DNA from: Spirochaetia bacterium
GTDB taxonomy: Bacteria; Spirochaetota; Spirochaetia; Treponematales; Breznakiellaceae
NCBI GenBank assembly: GCA_025997795.1
Contig: BNVB01000054.1
Location: 1 to 17,160 of the forward strand
Length of the DNA: 17,160 bases
Direction: 5' to 3'
Below the pieces are notes generated by a model. It made no database searches, had not been told where the DNA came from, and was given only the letters and a program-made list of their open reading frames with translations. Every line of letters begins with the position of its first letter. Positions within the stretch are counted from its first letter, which is position 1. Positions 6,234 through 14,894 of the stretch are shown here, piece by piece. The position numbers and the translations under genes are program-made.

Positions 6234-9047
6234 TTATGATGTTCCGCTGTCTGATAGAACTTCGCCATCCGCCGGAACTTCTGCCTGCTCAGCGGCTGCT
6301 TCCGGGCTAGTACGTTTGTTCCGTTTTTTCTTGATATTTTTCTTCGCCCACTTATTAAGCAGCGCCCGGAGGCCGTCATCGGTAAGTTTAAGGCTTTTGC
6401 CGCAATCGGGGCAGACAAAACGGTCCGATTCGTCCAGGTAGTCTTTACGGCAGCCAACACAGTACGTTTTACCGCAGCTGGGGCAGGTTCCGGCGGGCAT
6501 ATCGTCCGGCGGTATGGCATACAGCCGCAGGTTCGCTGCGGGGGCGGCGTTTCGTTCCACCTTCCATTCCCTGTTACATGAAGCGCAGGAAATGGTTCTA
6601 AACAACGCTTCGTTCATCCATGCTTCCAGATCGGAACGGCCTTTGGCGGTTTCTTCGCTTAAATTCAGATCAGAGAGTTGATCGAGGATCATTTTTACTT
6701 CGTCCCACTGGCCCACAAAAGCTTTGGTCCAGCCAAGCTGCAGAAGCGACGGGACATGATTGGGATCGATTTTGAGCGCCGCTTTGACGGCGGCTTCGGC
6801 CCGTTTGTATTCGCCTTTTTTTACCGCCACAAAAGCGATAAGCTCCAGCATATCGGGGTTCAGATCCGGGGGAAAATCGCGGCTGCCGGAACCGGCGGTA
6901 AGCGCATCGTCGGCTTCACCATAACGGTTCATCTCTATAAGGCAGGATCCCCGGTTATAGCGGTATAACATGTTAAGCGGCGCAGCGGCCATAGCCCGGC
7001 GGTAGAGGACATCGGCTTCTTCAAAGCGGCGGGAGCGGACCAAAAGATTACCTGCACAGTTTGCCAAAAGGCCCTCGGGGTCTTCTTCCGGCCGCGATTC
7101 AAGGATCGAAAGGGCCTTGTCTTCCATTCCTTTTAAGTAGAACGAAACCGCCTGGTTAACCCGTACAGCGGGAATGTCTCCCAAAATTGCCGCCGCTTCT
7201 TCAAGACAGCCGGCGGCCAGATCTACTTGACCTTTGCTTAGGGCCGCATGGGCGGCAAGGTTACGAATCCAGCCATAGGTTTGCGGATCTTCTTTTTTAT
7301 CGAATGCCATGGCCGCTTCCAGGTCTGCGGCAAATGCCGGATCATCCGGGTTTTGATAAATAAGAAAACGGTTTTCTGCCAGGCGGAAACGGAAGAGCGG
7401 ATAATCCGGCGCGTACTTGACGGCCTTTTCCAGCAGCGGCAGGGCTTCGTGCCGTTTGCCTTCCCGGACCAGCAATAAGCCCTGCAAAAAATAAATTGCC
7501 GGATCCCGGGCAAAATGTCCGGCCCTACGGATCTGTTCAGCCCGGTCCAGTTGTTCACCGGCGGTTTTCCAGTCCTCTATGCCAAAGGCCCATTTACCGG
7601 TAAGGGCACAGGCCTCCCAGTTATCGCTGCCCAAAAGGCGGAATTTGGGAATCAAAAGCCCCAGTTCCGCATAGAGGTTATCTGCCAAAAAGACACGGCC
7701 CGCCTTGAGGTACCATTTAAGGGCTTCTGCGCTTTGGTTAAGCAGTTCCCGGGCAACGGCGGTATTTTTTGCGGTGATGCCGCTTGTTTCGTCCAGGGCA
7801 AAAGCACGGTCGTAAGCATGGACGGCCTTTTGATAATCCCCGGCATTAAAGTGTGCGTGGCCCAAGAGGTTGTAGAGCGCCGCCGGATCGGCAAAAAGAC
7901 CGGGAGCTTCACCTTCTTTGTCTGCCCATTGGATTAAATCGCCATAGTTTCCCCTGGCATAAAACAGAGCGGCCTTCATATTGTTAAGTTCCGGAAGAAG
8001 TTCCCCCCTTAGCTCGAGGGCTTCTTCCACATAACCCGCCGCTTCGTCCAACTGTTCCAGGGCCATGGCAAGCTTGGAACCCAGGAGCAGTTCTTTTTCC
8101 GTTTTAAAGTGGACATCGGCATTTTCGCTCTGTATCGCCGCCAGTATCACCGCGTCTTCCGCTGTGGCCAGTTCCCGGGAAAGGGCGGCGGCGGCGGATT
8201 CCCTTCCTTCCCAGGCTTTGTGCAGCTGTACCAGTGCGGGATTTACCTGACCCAGGGCAGTAAAGGTTTCCGCCAGCCGTACCCGGTTATCCGGCGGAGC
8301 GCTTAGTTCCAGGGCTTCGTAACAGGCCGCCGTTTCATCAGTCCGGGAATCCAGTTCCAGGGAAAGAAGCGAAGCCAGGGCAGTGAATTCACTCTTTGCA
8401 CCGGGATCGCTGTTGTAAGGAGTGCCGGGGTTATTTTCCCCGCCGACAGCTTCGTAAGATGCGGCAGTAAAGGCAATACGCCCTGCCGGAATAGAGGCAT
8501 CGTTCCAGCTGCCCACCCACTGTCCGTTGATCAACAGTACAAAGCGGCTGCCCCAGGCGGCCAGTTCCAGATCAAAAATGACGGGTTCCCCTGATACCCG
8601 GATACCCGGCGCTTCGGTCCAGCCTGCCAGGGCCAGGGGCACGCCGTTCCGTACCAGATCCAGCCGGAAATAAGCGCGGTTTGACACCAACGCTATATAG
8701 TAGGTCCGCTCGTCCACCATACGAAAGATAAAACCCGCCGCGGCATAAGCGCCCCGGGGATCAAGGCAGATCCGTCCGCTTAGGTGCAAATCCTCGTAGC
8801 GGTAGATCATATCTTCTGCCCAGGCGATACAGTTGGTTTTTTTTACCCCCAGGCAAAGGGCGCCATCGTCCAGATAGGCACGATACAAATTTTCTGATGT
8901 AATAGAAAAACGGACAAGGGGCGGTTTTCCCGGCTTGTCAGGCCGGGAAAAATCGGCCTTCCATTGTTCCTTAACAATTGTATCCGGATCAATTTTCTGG
9001 GGGGTGGATAATCCACGGCCAAAGAGCTTTTTCAAAAAACCGAGCAT
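6234..9047 (-). CDS. Large TPR protein with beta-sandwich N-domain and C-terminal zinc ribbon
   Basis: A 937-residue protein without signal peptide. After a short basic start (MLGFLKKLFGRGL), residues about 40-210 look like a concanavalin/LamG-like beta sandwich (LSGRICLDPRGAYAAAGFIF, YYIALVSNRAYFRLDLVRNG, FVLLINGQWVGSWND). From about 230 to 800 comes a run of TPR-like helical pairs, for example AALYNLLGHAHFNAGDYQKA and AEAAVKAALKIDPNHVPSLL. The tail has eight cysteines in four CxxC pairs (821/824, 855/858, 863/866, 879/882), enough for two zinc ions, and ends in a Lys-rich stretch and an acidic end. I know no characterised protein with this order; a scaffold role is inferred from the TPRs. 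The open frame extends upstream to 9524, but that part overlaps the divergent gene; ATG 9047 fits the weak promoter, and ATG 9074 is the alternative. Confidence 0.85.
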   Translation of the reverse strand: MLGFLKKLFGRGLSTPQKIDPDTIVKEQWKADFSRPDKPGKPPLVRFSITSENLYRAYLDDGALCLGVKKTNCIAWAEDMIYRYEDLHLSGRICLDPRGAYAAAGFIFRMVDERTYYIALVSNRAYFRLDLVRNGVPLALAGWTEAPGIRVSGEPVIFDLELAAWGSRFVLLINGQWVGSWNDASIPAGRIAFTAASYEAVGGENNPGTPYNSDPGAKSEFTALASLLSLELDSRTDETAACYEALELSAPPDNRVRLAETFTALGQVNPALVQLHKAWEGRESAAAALSRELATAEDAVILAAIQSENADVHFKTEKELLLGSKLAMALEQLDEAAGYVEEALELRGELLPELNNMKAALFYARGNYGDLIQWADKEGEAPGLFADPAALYNLLGHAHFNAGDYQKAVHAYDRAFALDETSGITAKNTAVARELLNQSAEALKWYLKAGRVFLADNLYAELGLLIPKFRLLGSDNWEACALTGKWAFGIEDWKTAGEQLDRAEQIRRAGHFARDPAIYFLQGLLLVREGKRHEALPLLEKAVKYAPDYPLFRFRLAENRFLIYQNPDDPAFAADLEAAMAFDKKEDPQTYGWIRNLAAHAALSKGQVDLAAGCLEEAAAILGDIPAVRVNQAVSFYLKGMEDKALSILESRPEEDPEGLLANCAGNLLVRSRRFEEADVLYRRAMAAAPLNMLYRYNRGSCLIEMNRYGEADDALTAGSGSRDFPPDLNPDMLELIAFVAVKKGEYKRAEAAVKAALKIDPNHVPSLLQLGWTKAFVGQWDEVKMILDQLSDLNLSEETAKGRSDLEAWMNEALFRTISCASCNREWKVERNAAPAANLRLYAIPPDDMPAGTCPSCGKTYCVGCRKDYLDESDRFVCPDCGKSLKLTDDGLRALLNKWAKKNIKKKRNKRTSPEAAAEQAEVPADGEVLSDSGTS

Positions 9048-9053
9048 ATAGAC

Positions 9054-9083
9054 AGTGTAACCCAAAAATACCATATAAGTCGA
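9054..9083 (-). promoter_or_regulatory. Weak candidate promoter of the TPR gene
   Basis: On the minus strand TCGACT (9083-9078) and TACACT (9059-9054) are 18 bp apart; each matches 4 of 6 consensus bases. The +1 would fall on the ATG at 9047, which lacks a Shine-Dalgarno. On the plus strand, TAGACA (9049-9054) and TATAAG (9074-9079), 19 bp apart, are an equally weak pair for the divergent operon. Confidence 0.3.
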
Positions 9084-9090
9084 GGGAAGT

Positions 9091-10464
9091 ATGGGCAAAG
9101 AGACAATAATCAAGCGGATCCGGCAGGGTCTGGCGGCATTCATTCCAAAACCCGCGGGGAATGCCGGCAGTATAACGGGAACCCGGCTGGGCAAATTCTT
9201 TAGCAAGGCGCGTAGTATCTCTGCCGACAAGGTATTATGGATTTGGGCGCTCCTCATGGTTGCCGGGTTCTTTCTTTTTAGGCTCTTGAGCGGGAACCTT
9301 CCGGGAATGGCAACGACGCTGGTTTTTGCCCAGTATTGGGAAAACCAACTGGAAAGCCAGACCCTTACAAAGCTGGCTGCCGAATTTGAGGAACAGAATC
9401 CGGGAATCGTCATTAAACTGGAAACGATGAGCTGGGATGATATCCGTTTATCCCTGGAAGGAAAGGAAAAACCGGGTGACGATTCCGGCCGCCGTTCTTC
9501 GCAGCCGCCGGATATTTTTAGCATTGATCCCTACGGACTTTATGCCATAACTCCGTACCTGACAGCGGGCGGGGAAGAAAGCAATGTGCTGGCGCTTATT
9601 TCCTTTATCAATCCGCTTTTCTATAATATTGATCTGCTCCAGGCCGCAGGTTTTGACCGGCCGCCAAAAAATCAGACTGAATTACTTTCCTATGTACAGC
9701 GGATAAACCAGACCGCTGGGGCCGGGCAGACCGGATCCGTTTACGGCGCTGGTATCGCCCTTGGCGGCGGGGATCCTCGGCTGTCCTCTAAAGAGGAACC
9801 TCACAATGTAAGCCGCCACCTTCTTTCCTGGATTTGGTCCGCCGCGGGTAATTCCGAAACCGGCAGTTTTAACTTTACTACACCGGAGGTGGTAACGGCG
9901 CTGAACTTTCTTAATCAGCTTAAACAGTACCTGTATCCCAATCCTTTTGCCCTTACCCAAACAGAACTGCTCCGGGCCTTTGGCGAAGGCCGTGTGGGTA
10001 TGATGATAGGATCCTCGGCAGACATACGGGAATTAAAAACCAAAGGTGTCAATTTTGGCATCACCACTATTCCCGGTCCTGAATCGTACACAAAACGTCC
10101 GGTATTTCCCCTTACTGTTTGGTATGCGGGAATTAACGGTAAGAGCGAGTATCAGGAGGCGGCCCGGAAATTCCTTGACTTTCTGCGGGAACGGGCGGGG
10201 AACCTTGCCGCCGCCGCTTATGCGGTTCCCGGCAACGGCCGGCGCAGCCGGGATATGTCCAAAAACGATCTGTTTTATGCCAAGGCCTTTGATATGTACG
10301 AAGCGGGAGAAATGGCCCGGGAATTGTACGATAAACCCGGCGTAACAGAACTGAACAGCATTATCCGGCGGGAAGTGGAGTTGATGTTTAACGGAACTAA
10401 AACTCCCCAGCAATGTGCCGAAGCTATACAACAGGACTGGGAAGAAGTCCGGCTGTCCTCTTAG
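9091..10464 (+). CDS. Membrane-anchored solute-binding-protein-like protein
   Basis: A 457-residue protein beginning the operon, with GAGGG (9082-9086) 4 nt before the ATG. About 48 mostly basic residues precede a single hydrophobic helix (VLWIWALLMVAGFFLFRLL, about 49-68) without a cleavage site or lipobox cysteine, so it should be a signal anchor with its large domain outside the cytoplasm. That domain resembles family-1 ABC sugar-binding proteins: LAAEFEEQNPGIVIKLETMS, then PPDIFSIDPYGLY, INPLFYNIDLLQAAGFDRPP, LLRAFGEGRVGMMIGSSADI, and a typical end (FNGTKTPQQCAEAIQQDWEE). No permease or ATPase gene is nearby, so it may act as a sensor or docking protein rather than feeding a transporter. 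It is followed after 3 nt by aroA. Confidence 0.8.
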   Translation: MGKETIIKRIRQGLAAFIPKPAGNAGSITGTRLGKFFSKARSISADKVLWIWALLMVAGFFLFRLLSGNLPGMATTLVFAQYWENQLESQTLTKLAAEFEEQNPGIVIKLETMSWDDIRLSLEGKEKPGDDSGRRSSQPPDIFSIDPYGLYAITPYLTAGGEESNVLALISFINPLFYNIDLLQAAGFDRPPKNQTELLSYVQRINQTAGAGQTGSVYGAGIALGGGDPRLSSKEEPHNVSRHLLSWIWSAAGNSETGSFNFTTPEVVTALNFLNQLKQYLYPNPFALTQTELLRAFGEGRVGMMIGSSADIRELKTKGVNFGITTIPGPESYTKRPVFPLTVWYAGINGKSEYQEAARKFLDFLRERAGNLAAAAYAVPGNGRRSRDMSKNDLFYAKAFDMYEAGEMARELYDKPGVTELNSIIRREVELMFNGTKTPQQCAEAIQQDWEEVRLSS

Positions 10465-10467
10465 CTT

Positions 10468-11871
10468 ATGCGGGTCCTGATTACCCCCCATGTTTTTTCC
10501 GGCGATCCCAAATCCGCCGATCAAACGGTAAGAATCCCCGCCTCCAAATCCCACACTATCAGGCGGCTTTTAATGGCTTCCCTTACCGGGGGTCTTTCCC
10601 GCATTGAACATCCCCTTAATTCGCTGGACACCCAATCCTGTGCGGCAGCCTGCCGTATCCTTGCAGAAAGCCGCAGGTCCGAAGCCGCAGCCGCCGCCGA
10701 AGCCGCCGTTGAAGCCGGGGCCGCCGGAAAAAAGGTTTCCGCAGCCCCCCGGCTTATTGATGTGGGCAACTCGGGTACAACGCTGTTTCTAGCCATTGCC
10801 GCAGCGGCGCTGGGTTCATCCCCGCTTACCTTTACCGGGGATGAACAAATCGCCAGGCGTTGTGCGGGACCCCTGCTCGCCGCCCTTGCGGGATTGGGGG
10901 TATCGGTTTATTCCGGCAGCGGCCCCGGCGGCGATACGGGTTATATCCCCATCACGGTATGCGGCCCCTGGAAGGGCGGCCGGATAAGCCTTTCCTGCCC
11001 CACCAGCCAGTACCTTTCGGCGCTGCTTCTTGCGGCCCCCCTGGCCCCCGCCGGAACAGTTACCCAGATCGATGTACCCCTCTTAAACGAAAAACCCTAT
11101 GTGGAAATGACCTTGTCGTATCTGGCGGCCCAGGGATTGTACAAGGCGGATTGTTCCGGACACATTAGCGCGGCGGCGGATTTTTCTTTTTTCCGCATAG
11201 AAGGCGGCGCTGCCTATACGCCAATACATGGCCCCGTACCGGGAGATTTTTCTTCCGCCGCCTTTCCCGCCGCCGCGGCGATCATTTCAGGCGGCGCCGT
11301 TACCCTGCGGGGTCTTGACCCCGCAGACACCCAGGGCGACAAGGTGTTTTTTGAACACCTTGTTACCATGGGCGCTGGAGTACAATGGAAGGGCGGCGAT
11401 GTTACCGTATCACGGCCCGGCAAACTGCGGGGCGGAACTTTCGACCTTAACGATACGCCGGATATGCTGCCAATCATGGCCGTTTTGGCCGCCTATGCCG
11501 AAGGAGAAACTTCCCTGGTCAACGCCGCTCATGCCCGGATAAAGGAAACAGACCGCATAGCTGTCATGGCGGCGGAACTGCAAAAACTGTTTCCCCCCAG
11601 CAGATCCGGTTCCGTTATCTGCGAGGAAAGATCCGACGGCCTTGTCATACATGGCCGGGGAATGGCGGAAACCAGGGTTCCAACTTTAGTGGAAACCGGA
11701 GGCCCGCTGATCCTTAACGGTCATGGCGATCACCGTGTTGTGATGGCCCTGGCCTGTGCTGCACTGGGACTTCCCGCCGGGGCAGGGCCGGTGGAAATCA
11801 GCGGAGCGGAAGCTGCGGACGTAACCTACCCGGGCTTCTTGGAACTGTTGGGCGGAAGGTCTTATACTTAA
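10468..11871 (+). CDS. aroA: 3-phosphoshikimate 1-carboxyvinyltransferase (EPSP synthase)
   Basis: A 467-residue EPSP synthase, the sixth step of the shikimate pathway: it joins phosphoenolpyruvate to shikimate-3-phosphate in the cytoplasm. Visible motifs are IPASKSHTIRR (Lys27, Ser28, Arg32), GNSGTT (100-105), TSQYLSALL (179-187), GDFSSAAFPAAAA (259-271), the catalytic Asp332 in DTPDMLP, ARIKETDRI (Glu360, Arg363) and GDHRVVMA (Arg423). It differs from the E. coli type at two usually conserved places. The residue matching Arg100 is Phe107 (SGTTLFL), and the one matching Lys411 before the final YPGF is Val452. An Ala/Glu-rich insert (about residues 68-90) lies in the first domain and is GC-rich, low-complexity DNA. 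The gene starts 3 nt after the preceding stop without a Shine-Dalgarno, so translation is probably coupled. Confidence 0.92.
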   Translation: MRVLITPHVFSGDPKSADQTVRIPASKSHTIRRLLMASLTGGLSRIEHPLNSLDTQSCAAACRILAESRRSEAAAAAEAAVEAGAAGKKVSAAPRLIDVGNSGTTLFLAIAAAALGSSPLTFTGDEQIARRCAGPLLAALAGLGVSVYSGSGPGGDTGYIPITVCGPWKGGRISLSCPTSQYLSALLLAAPLAPAGTVTQIDVPLLNEKPYVEMTLSYLAAQGLYKADCSGHISAAADFSFFRIEGGAAYTPIHGPVPGDFSSAAFPAAAAIISGGAVTLRGLDPADTQGDKVFFEHLVTMGAGVQWKGGDVTVSRPGKLRGGTFDLNDTPDMLPIMAVLAAYAEGETSLVNAAHARIKETDRIAVMAAELQKLFPPSRSGSVICEERSDGLVIHGRGMAETRVPTLVETGGPLILNGHGDHRVVMALACAALGLPAGAGPVEISGAEAADVTYPGFLELLGGRSYT

Positions 11872-11874
11872 TCA

Positions 11875-13413
11875 ATGCGCATAATCATTGTTGGTGCGGG
11901 ACTGGTGGGGACCCAGCTGGCCCGGCACTTGATCGAAGAAAAGCACGACATCGCCATTATTGAGGCAAACGAAGAACGGGCCCGCCATGTGTCCAACCGG
12001 CTTGACTGCATGGTACTCCAGGACGAGGGCAATTCCATCAACGCACTGGAAGAAGCGGGTATTGCCAAAGCAGAAGCCCTTATCTGCGTTACCGATTCTG
12101 ATGAAGTAAATATGATTATCTGCGGCCTGGCTTCGCGGTACCCCAAGCTGCTTAAAATTGCCCGGGTACGGAACGATGAATATGTACGGCGGAATTTTCA
12201 AAACCAGGTGGAAGCAGGGGCGCCGCCCATGGGAATCGATTACTTTGTTCATCCCGATGTGGAAGCGGCCCGGTCCGCCCTGGATGCCATAGAACACGGG
12301 GCCATTGGCAACATTCTTTCCTTTGCCGGAAGTCCCTACGAACTGGGAACCATCGACGTGGCGGCCCATTCCGCCTTTGACGGCCTTACCCTTAAAGATT
12401 TCAGGACAATCCTTGAAGGCGAAAGCCTTATCACCCTTGTAGAACGAAAGGGCAAAAGTTTTCTTCCCACCGGTTCCACAAAACTCCAGGCGGATGACCG
12501 GATCTATCTGCTTGCCAAAGAAGAGGAGTTAAACGAAGGTTTTAAACTTGCGGGCCGTTCAGAAAAACCAATCCACAAAATAGGCATTGTGGGCGGCGGA
12601 CGGCTTGGTTCCCTTATTGCCGCAGGACTGTTAAGCAAAGAACGGCGTAAACCCAATGAAGCGGCCGGTTCCGGAATGGATGCGGCCGGTGGTTTTGAAG
12701 CGGATGGAACAGAAAGAAAAAAAGCCAGGGGCTTCTTTTCTTTTTTAAAGACGCTCGTTCCCCGGGGTTTCAAAAAAGTGCTTATCATTGAACAGGATTA
12801 TGGAATCTGCAAGGATTTGGCCGCCCGTTTTCCCGATGCGTTAATTCTAAACGAAGATATTTCCGACGAAAGTTTTGTAGCCGAAGAACATATTGACGAT
12901 CTGGATCTTATCGTTACCGCCACGGATCTTCAGGAACTCAACATTATAACTGCAGTGTACCTTAAATCCCGCGGTGTAACCCGGACCATCGCCATGGTAA
13001 CCGGATCGGGTTATGCCGCCATTGCACGGCAGCTGGGAGTAGATGTGGTAATTCCCATGAAAGATGTGGTGGTCGATTCAATTCTTTCAAAATTGATGGG
13101 CGGCGGCGTAAAGGGAGTACACCGCCTGGGAGACGGCACTGTGGGAATTCTGGAAATTGATATAAACCCCGGTTCCCAGCCGGAGGGTAAATCGCTTAAG
13201 GACTTCCACCTGCCCGAGGGCGCGCTTGTAATGCTGGTAAACCGCGGCGTGGAAGTTGACTTTATTCCCCGGGGCGGTTATGTATACACCGCCGGCGACC
13301 GTATTCTTCTTATTGCCCGCAACGGAAGCGAAATGGACATTGAAAGAATTTTTAGCAGCCCTGTTAAAGGTACGTCTGTCAAAGACGAACCTGCCAAAGG
13401 AAACGCCAAATGA
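11875..13413 (+). CDS. trkA: Trk potassium uptake regulator, NAD-binding subunit
   Basis: A 512-residue TrkA with two tandem RCK halves, each a Rossmann domain plus a TrkA-C domain, which binds nucleotides and gates the TrkH channel from the cytoplasm. The first half has VGAGLVG (Gly7-Gly12) and Glu30 ending the second strand; the second has VGGGRLG (Gly240-Gly245) and Glu306 in LIIEQD. The TrkA-C parts include SLITLVERKGKSFLPTGSTK with the closing DRIYLLA, and later ALVMLVNRGVEVDFIPRGG with DRILLIA. In the second Rossmann domain about 45 extra residues (about 255-300, charged and Gly/Ala rich, then FFSFLKTLVPRGF) separate the first helix from the second strand, where the first half has almost none. 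The gene starts 3 nt after aroA and overlaps trkH by 4 nt. Confidence 0.95.
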   Translation: MRIIIVGAGLVGTQLARHLIEEKHDIAIIEANEERARHVSNRLDCMVLQDEGNSINALEEAGIAKAEALICVTDSDEVNMIICGLASRYPKLLKIARVRNDEYVRRNFQNQVEAGAPPMGIDYFVHPDVEAARSALDAIEHGAIGNILSFAGSPYELGTIDVAAHSAFDGLTLKDFRTILEGESLITLVERKGKSFLPTGSTKLQADDRIYLLAKEEELNEGFKLAGRSEKPIHKIGIVGGGRLGSLIAAGLLSKERRKPNEAAGSGMDAAGGFEADGTERKKARGFFSFLKTLVPRGFKKVLIIEQDYGICKDLAARFPDALILNEDISDESFVAEEHIDDLDLIVTATDLQELNIITAVYLKSRGVTRTIAMVTGSGYAAIARQLGVDVVIPMKDVVVDSILSKLMGGGVKGVHRLGDGTVGILEIDINPGSQPEGKSLKDFHLPEGALVMLVNRGVEVDFIPRGGYVYTAGDRILLIARNGSEMDIERIFSSPVKGTSVKDEPAKGNAK

Positions 13414-14864
13414 AACGGCGGGCCATGTTCCGGCTCCTTACGCTGCTTGTTTCGCTCGTTGCCCTTTCCATGGCCGCGCCCCTCCTCTTGGCTTTGTGCC
13501 TTGGTGAAATTGCCATGGCAAAGGCCTTTGGCCTTACCATGACAGCGGCGCTGATTTTTTCCGCGCCGGTGCTTATCGCCACCCGGTCCCAGCCCATACG
13601 TTTTACCGCCTCCGATGGTTTTCTCCTGGTGTTTCTTGCCTGGGTCGGCGCCTGCCTTTTGGGCGCTGTTCCCTATTATGTATCGCAGTATATTCCGGAT
13701 TTAACAAATGCCGTGTATGAAAGCGTGTCGGGCTTTACCACCACCGGTTCTTCTATTATCACCGACCTTAACGTTATGCCCCGGTCGCTGATCTTTTGGC
13801 GGGCAGAAACTCACTGGCTGGGGGGCATGGGAATGGTGGTACTTACCGTGGCCCTGCTTCCTCTTTTGGGAGTCGGCGGTTTCCAGCTTCTTAAAGCGGA
13901 AACCCCCGGACCCGGCAAAGAACGGATAACCCCAAAAATTACCGAAACGGCAAAGCTGCTGTGGCTTATGTATATTATCCTTACTGCGGTAGAAGCGCTG
14001 TTCCTTTTTCTGGCGGGAATGAATGTTTTTGATGCGGTAATCCACGCATTTTCCACCATAGCCACCGGCGGTTTTAGTTCCCGGAACGAAAGCATCGCCT
14101 ACTATCAATCGCCCTCCATAGAATGGATCATCACGATTTTTATGATCATTGCGGGTTTTAATTTTTCACTTCTTTTTAGGATCATCCAGCGGAAGTTCCG
14201 GGAAGTGTACTACAACAGCGAAGCCCGGGCCTATATGTTGATCATCCTTGCCGCCGGAATCCTAACGGCCCTTTCCCTTAGTGCAAGCGGTTCCGCCGAT
14301 GCCCCCGACACAGAAACCACCCTTAGGCACAGTTTTTTTTATACTGCCAGCATTCTTACCACTACGGGATTTACTGCGGCGGGACACAAGCTGTGGCCCG
14401 CCCTGGCCCAGGGGATACTTTTTCTTCTTATGTGGATAGGCGGCTGTTCGGGGTCCACCGCCGGGGGTATCAAGGTAGTGCGCCATGTGGTGCTTTTTAA
14501 ACAAATGAAAAATGAAATGCGAAAAATCATTTTTCCCCGGGGTGTTTTTTCCGTCCGGCTTAACAATAAAGTTGGCCGGAAAGATGTGGTCTACGGCGTA
14601 TCGGGATTTATTTTTCTCTACCTTATTCTAATTGCACTGGGGGCCCTGGTTACCGCCAGCTCGGGCCTGGATTTTTATTCTTCCTTTAGCGTTTCACTTA
14701 TCAGCATTGGCAACGTAGGCCTGGGACTGGGGCAGATAGGATCACCGGCGGTTTTTTTGGCCCTTCCGGGTTATGTAAAGTGGTTTCTTTCCTTCCTTAT
14801 GATAGCTGGACGGCTGGAACTGTGGACAGCGCTGGTTTTTTTAACCAGGGATTATTGGCGGTAA
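13410..14864 (+). CDS. trkH: Trk potassium uptake channel subunit
   Basis: A 484-residue membrane protein of the TrkH/KtrB family, the potassium-conducting partner of TrkA. Four pore-loop repeats are seen with their filter glycines: SGFTTTGSS (Gly113), FSTIATGGFSS (Gly220), SILTTTGFT (Gly320) and SIGNVGLG near residue 432. The intramembrane-gate region GGCSGSTAGGIKVVR follows the third repeat, and WLGGMGMVV belongs to the first. The start overlaps the trkA stop as ATGA, with AAAGGAA upstream inside trkA, so the two subunits are translationally coupled. The last 12 codons and stop are part of a direct repeat (14824-14884) whose second copy lies at 15625-15686, about 0.8 kb downstream, on the far side of an inserted gene pair. 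Confidence 0.95.
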   Translation: MKRRAMFRLLTLLVSLVALSMAAPLLLALCLGEIAMAKAFGLTMTAALIFSAPVLIATRSQPIRFTASDGFLLVFLAWVGACLLGAVPYYVSQYIPDLTNAVYESVSGFTTTGSSIITDLNVMPRSLIFWRAETHWLGGMGMVVLTVALLPLLGVGGFQLLKAETPGPGKERITPKITETAKLLWLMYIILTAVEALFLFLAGMNVFDAVIHAFSTIATGGFSSRNESIAYYQSPSIEWIITIFMIIAGFNFSLLFRIIQRKFREVYYNSEARAYMLIILAAGILTALSLSASGSADAPDTETTLRHSFFYTASILTTTGFTAAGHKLWPALAQGILFLLMWIGGCSGSTAGGIKVVRHVVLFKQMKNEMRKIIFPRGVFSVRLNNKVGRKDVVYGVSGFIFLYLILIALGALVTASSGLDFYSSFSVSLISIGNVGLGLGQIGSPAVFLALPGYVKWFLSFLMIAGRLELWTALVFLTRDYWR

Positions 14865-14884
14865 GGGAAAGGCAATGGGGGCTT
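14824..14884 (+). repeat. Direct repeat, left copy (3' end of trkH)
   Basis: 61 bp covering the last 12 codons and stop of trkH plus 20 bp downstream (ending GGGGGCTT). It matches 15625-15686 at about 57 of 62 aligned positions: four substitutions and one 1-bp gap. Inside is the perfect inverted repeat CTGGTT-TTTTT-AACCAG (14832-14848). It may be an attachment site, attL-like. Confidence 0.9.
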
Positions 14885-14894
14885 AGCTTTTCTC

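Noticed and set aside
9048..9524. Upstream extension of the TPR protein over about 160 codons
   Set aside because: It lies antisense to the start of the solute-binding-like gene, has no recognisable domain, and the convincing N-terminus is at 9047 or 9074.
10681..10735. GCC-rich low-complexity stretch as a possible mobile insertion or triplet expansion
   Set aside because: It encodes an Ala/Glu-rich loop of AroA and the units are irregular, so it is better seen as a variable surface loop.
10604..11652. Many overlapping open frames on both strands within aroA
   Set aside because: GC-rich DNA leaves few stop codons; none has recognisable domains and aroA motifs run through the whole region.
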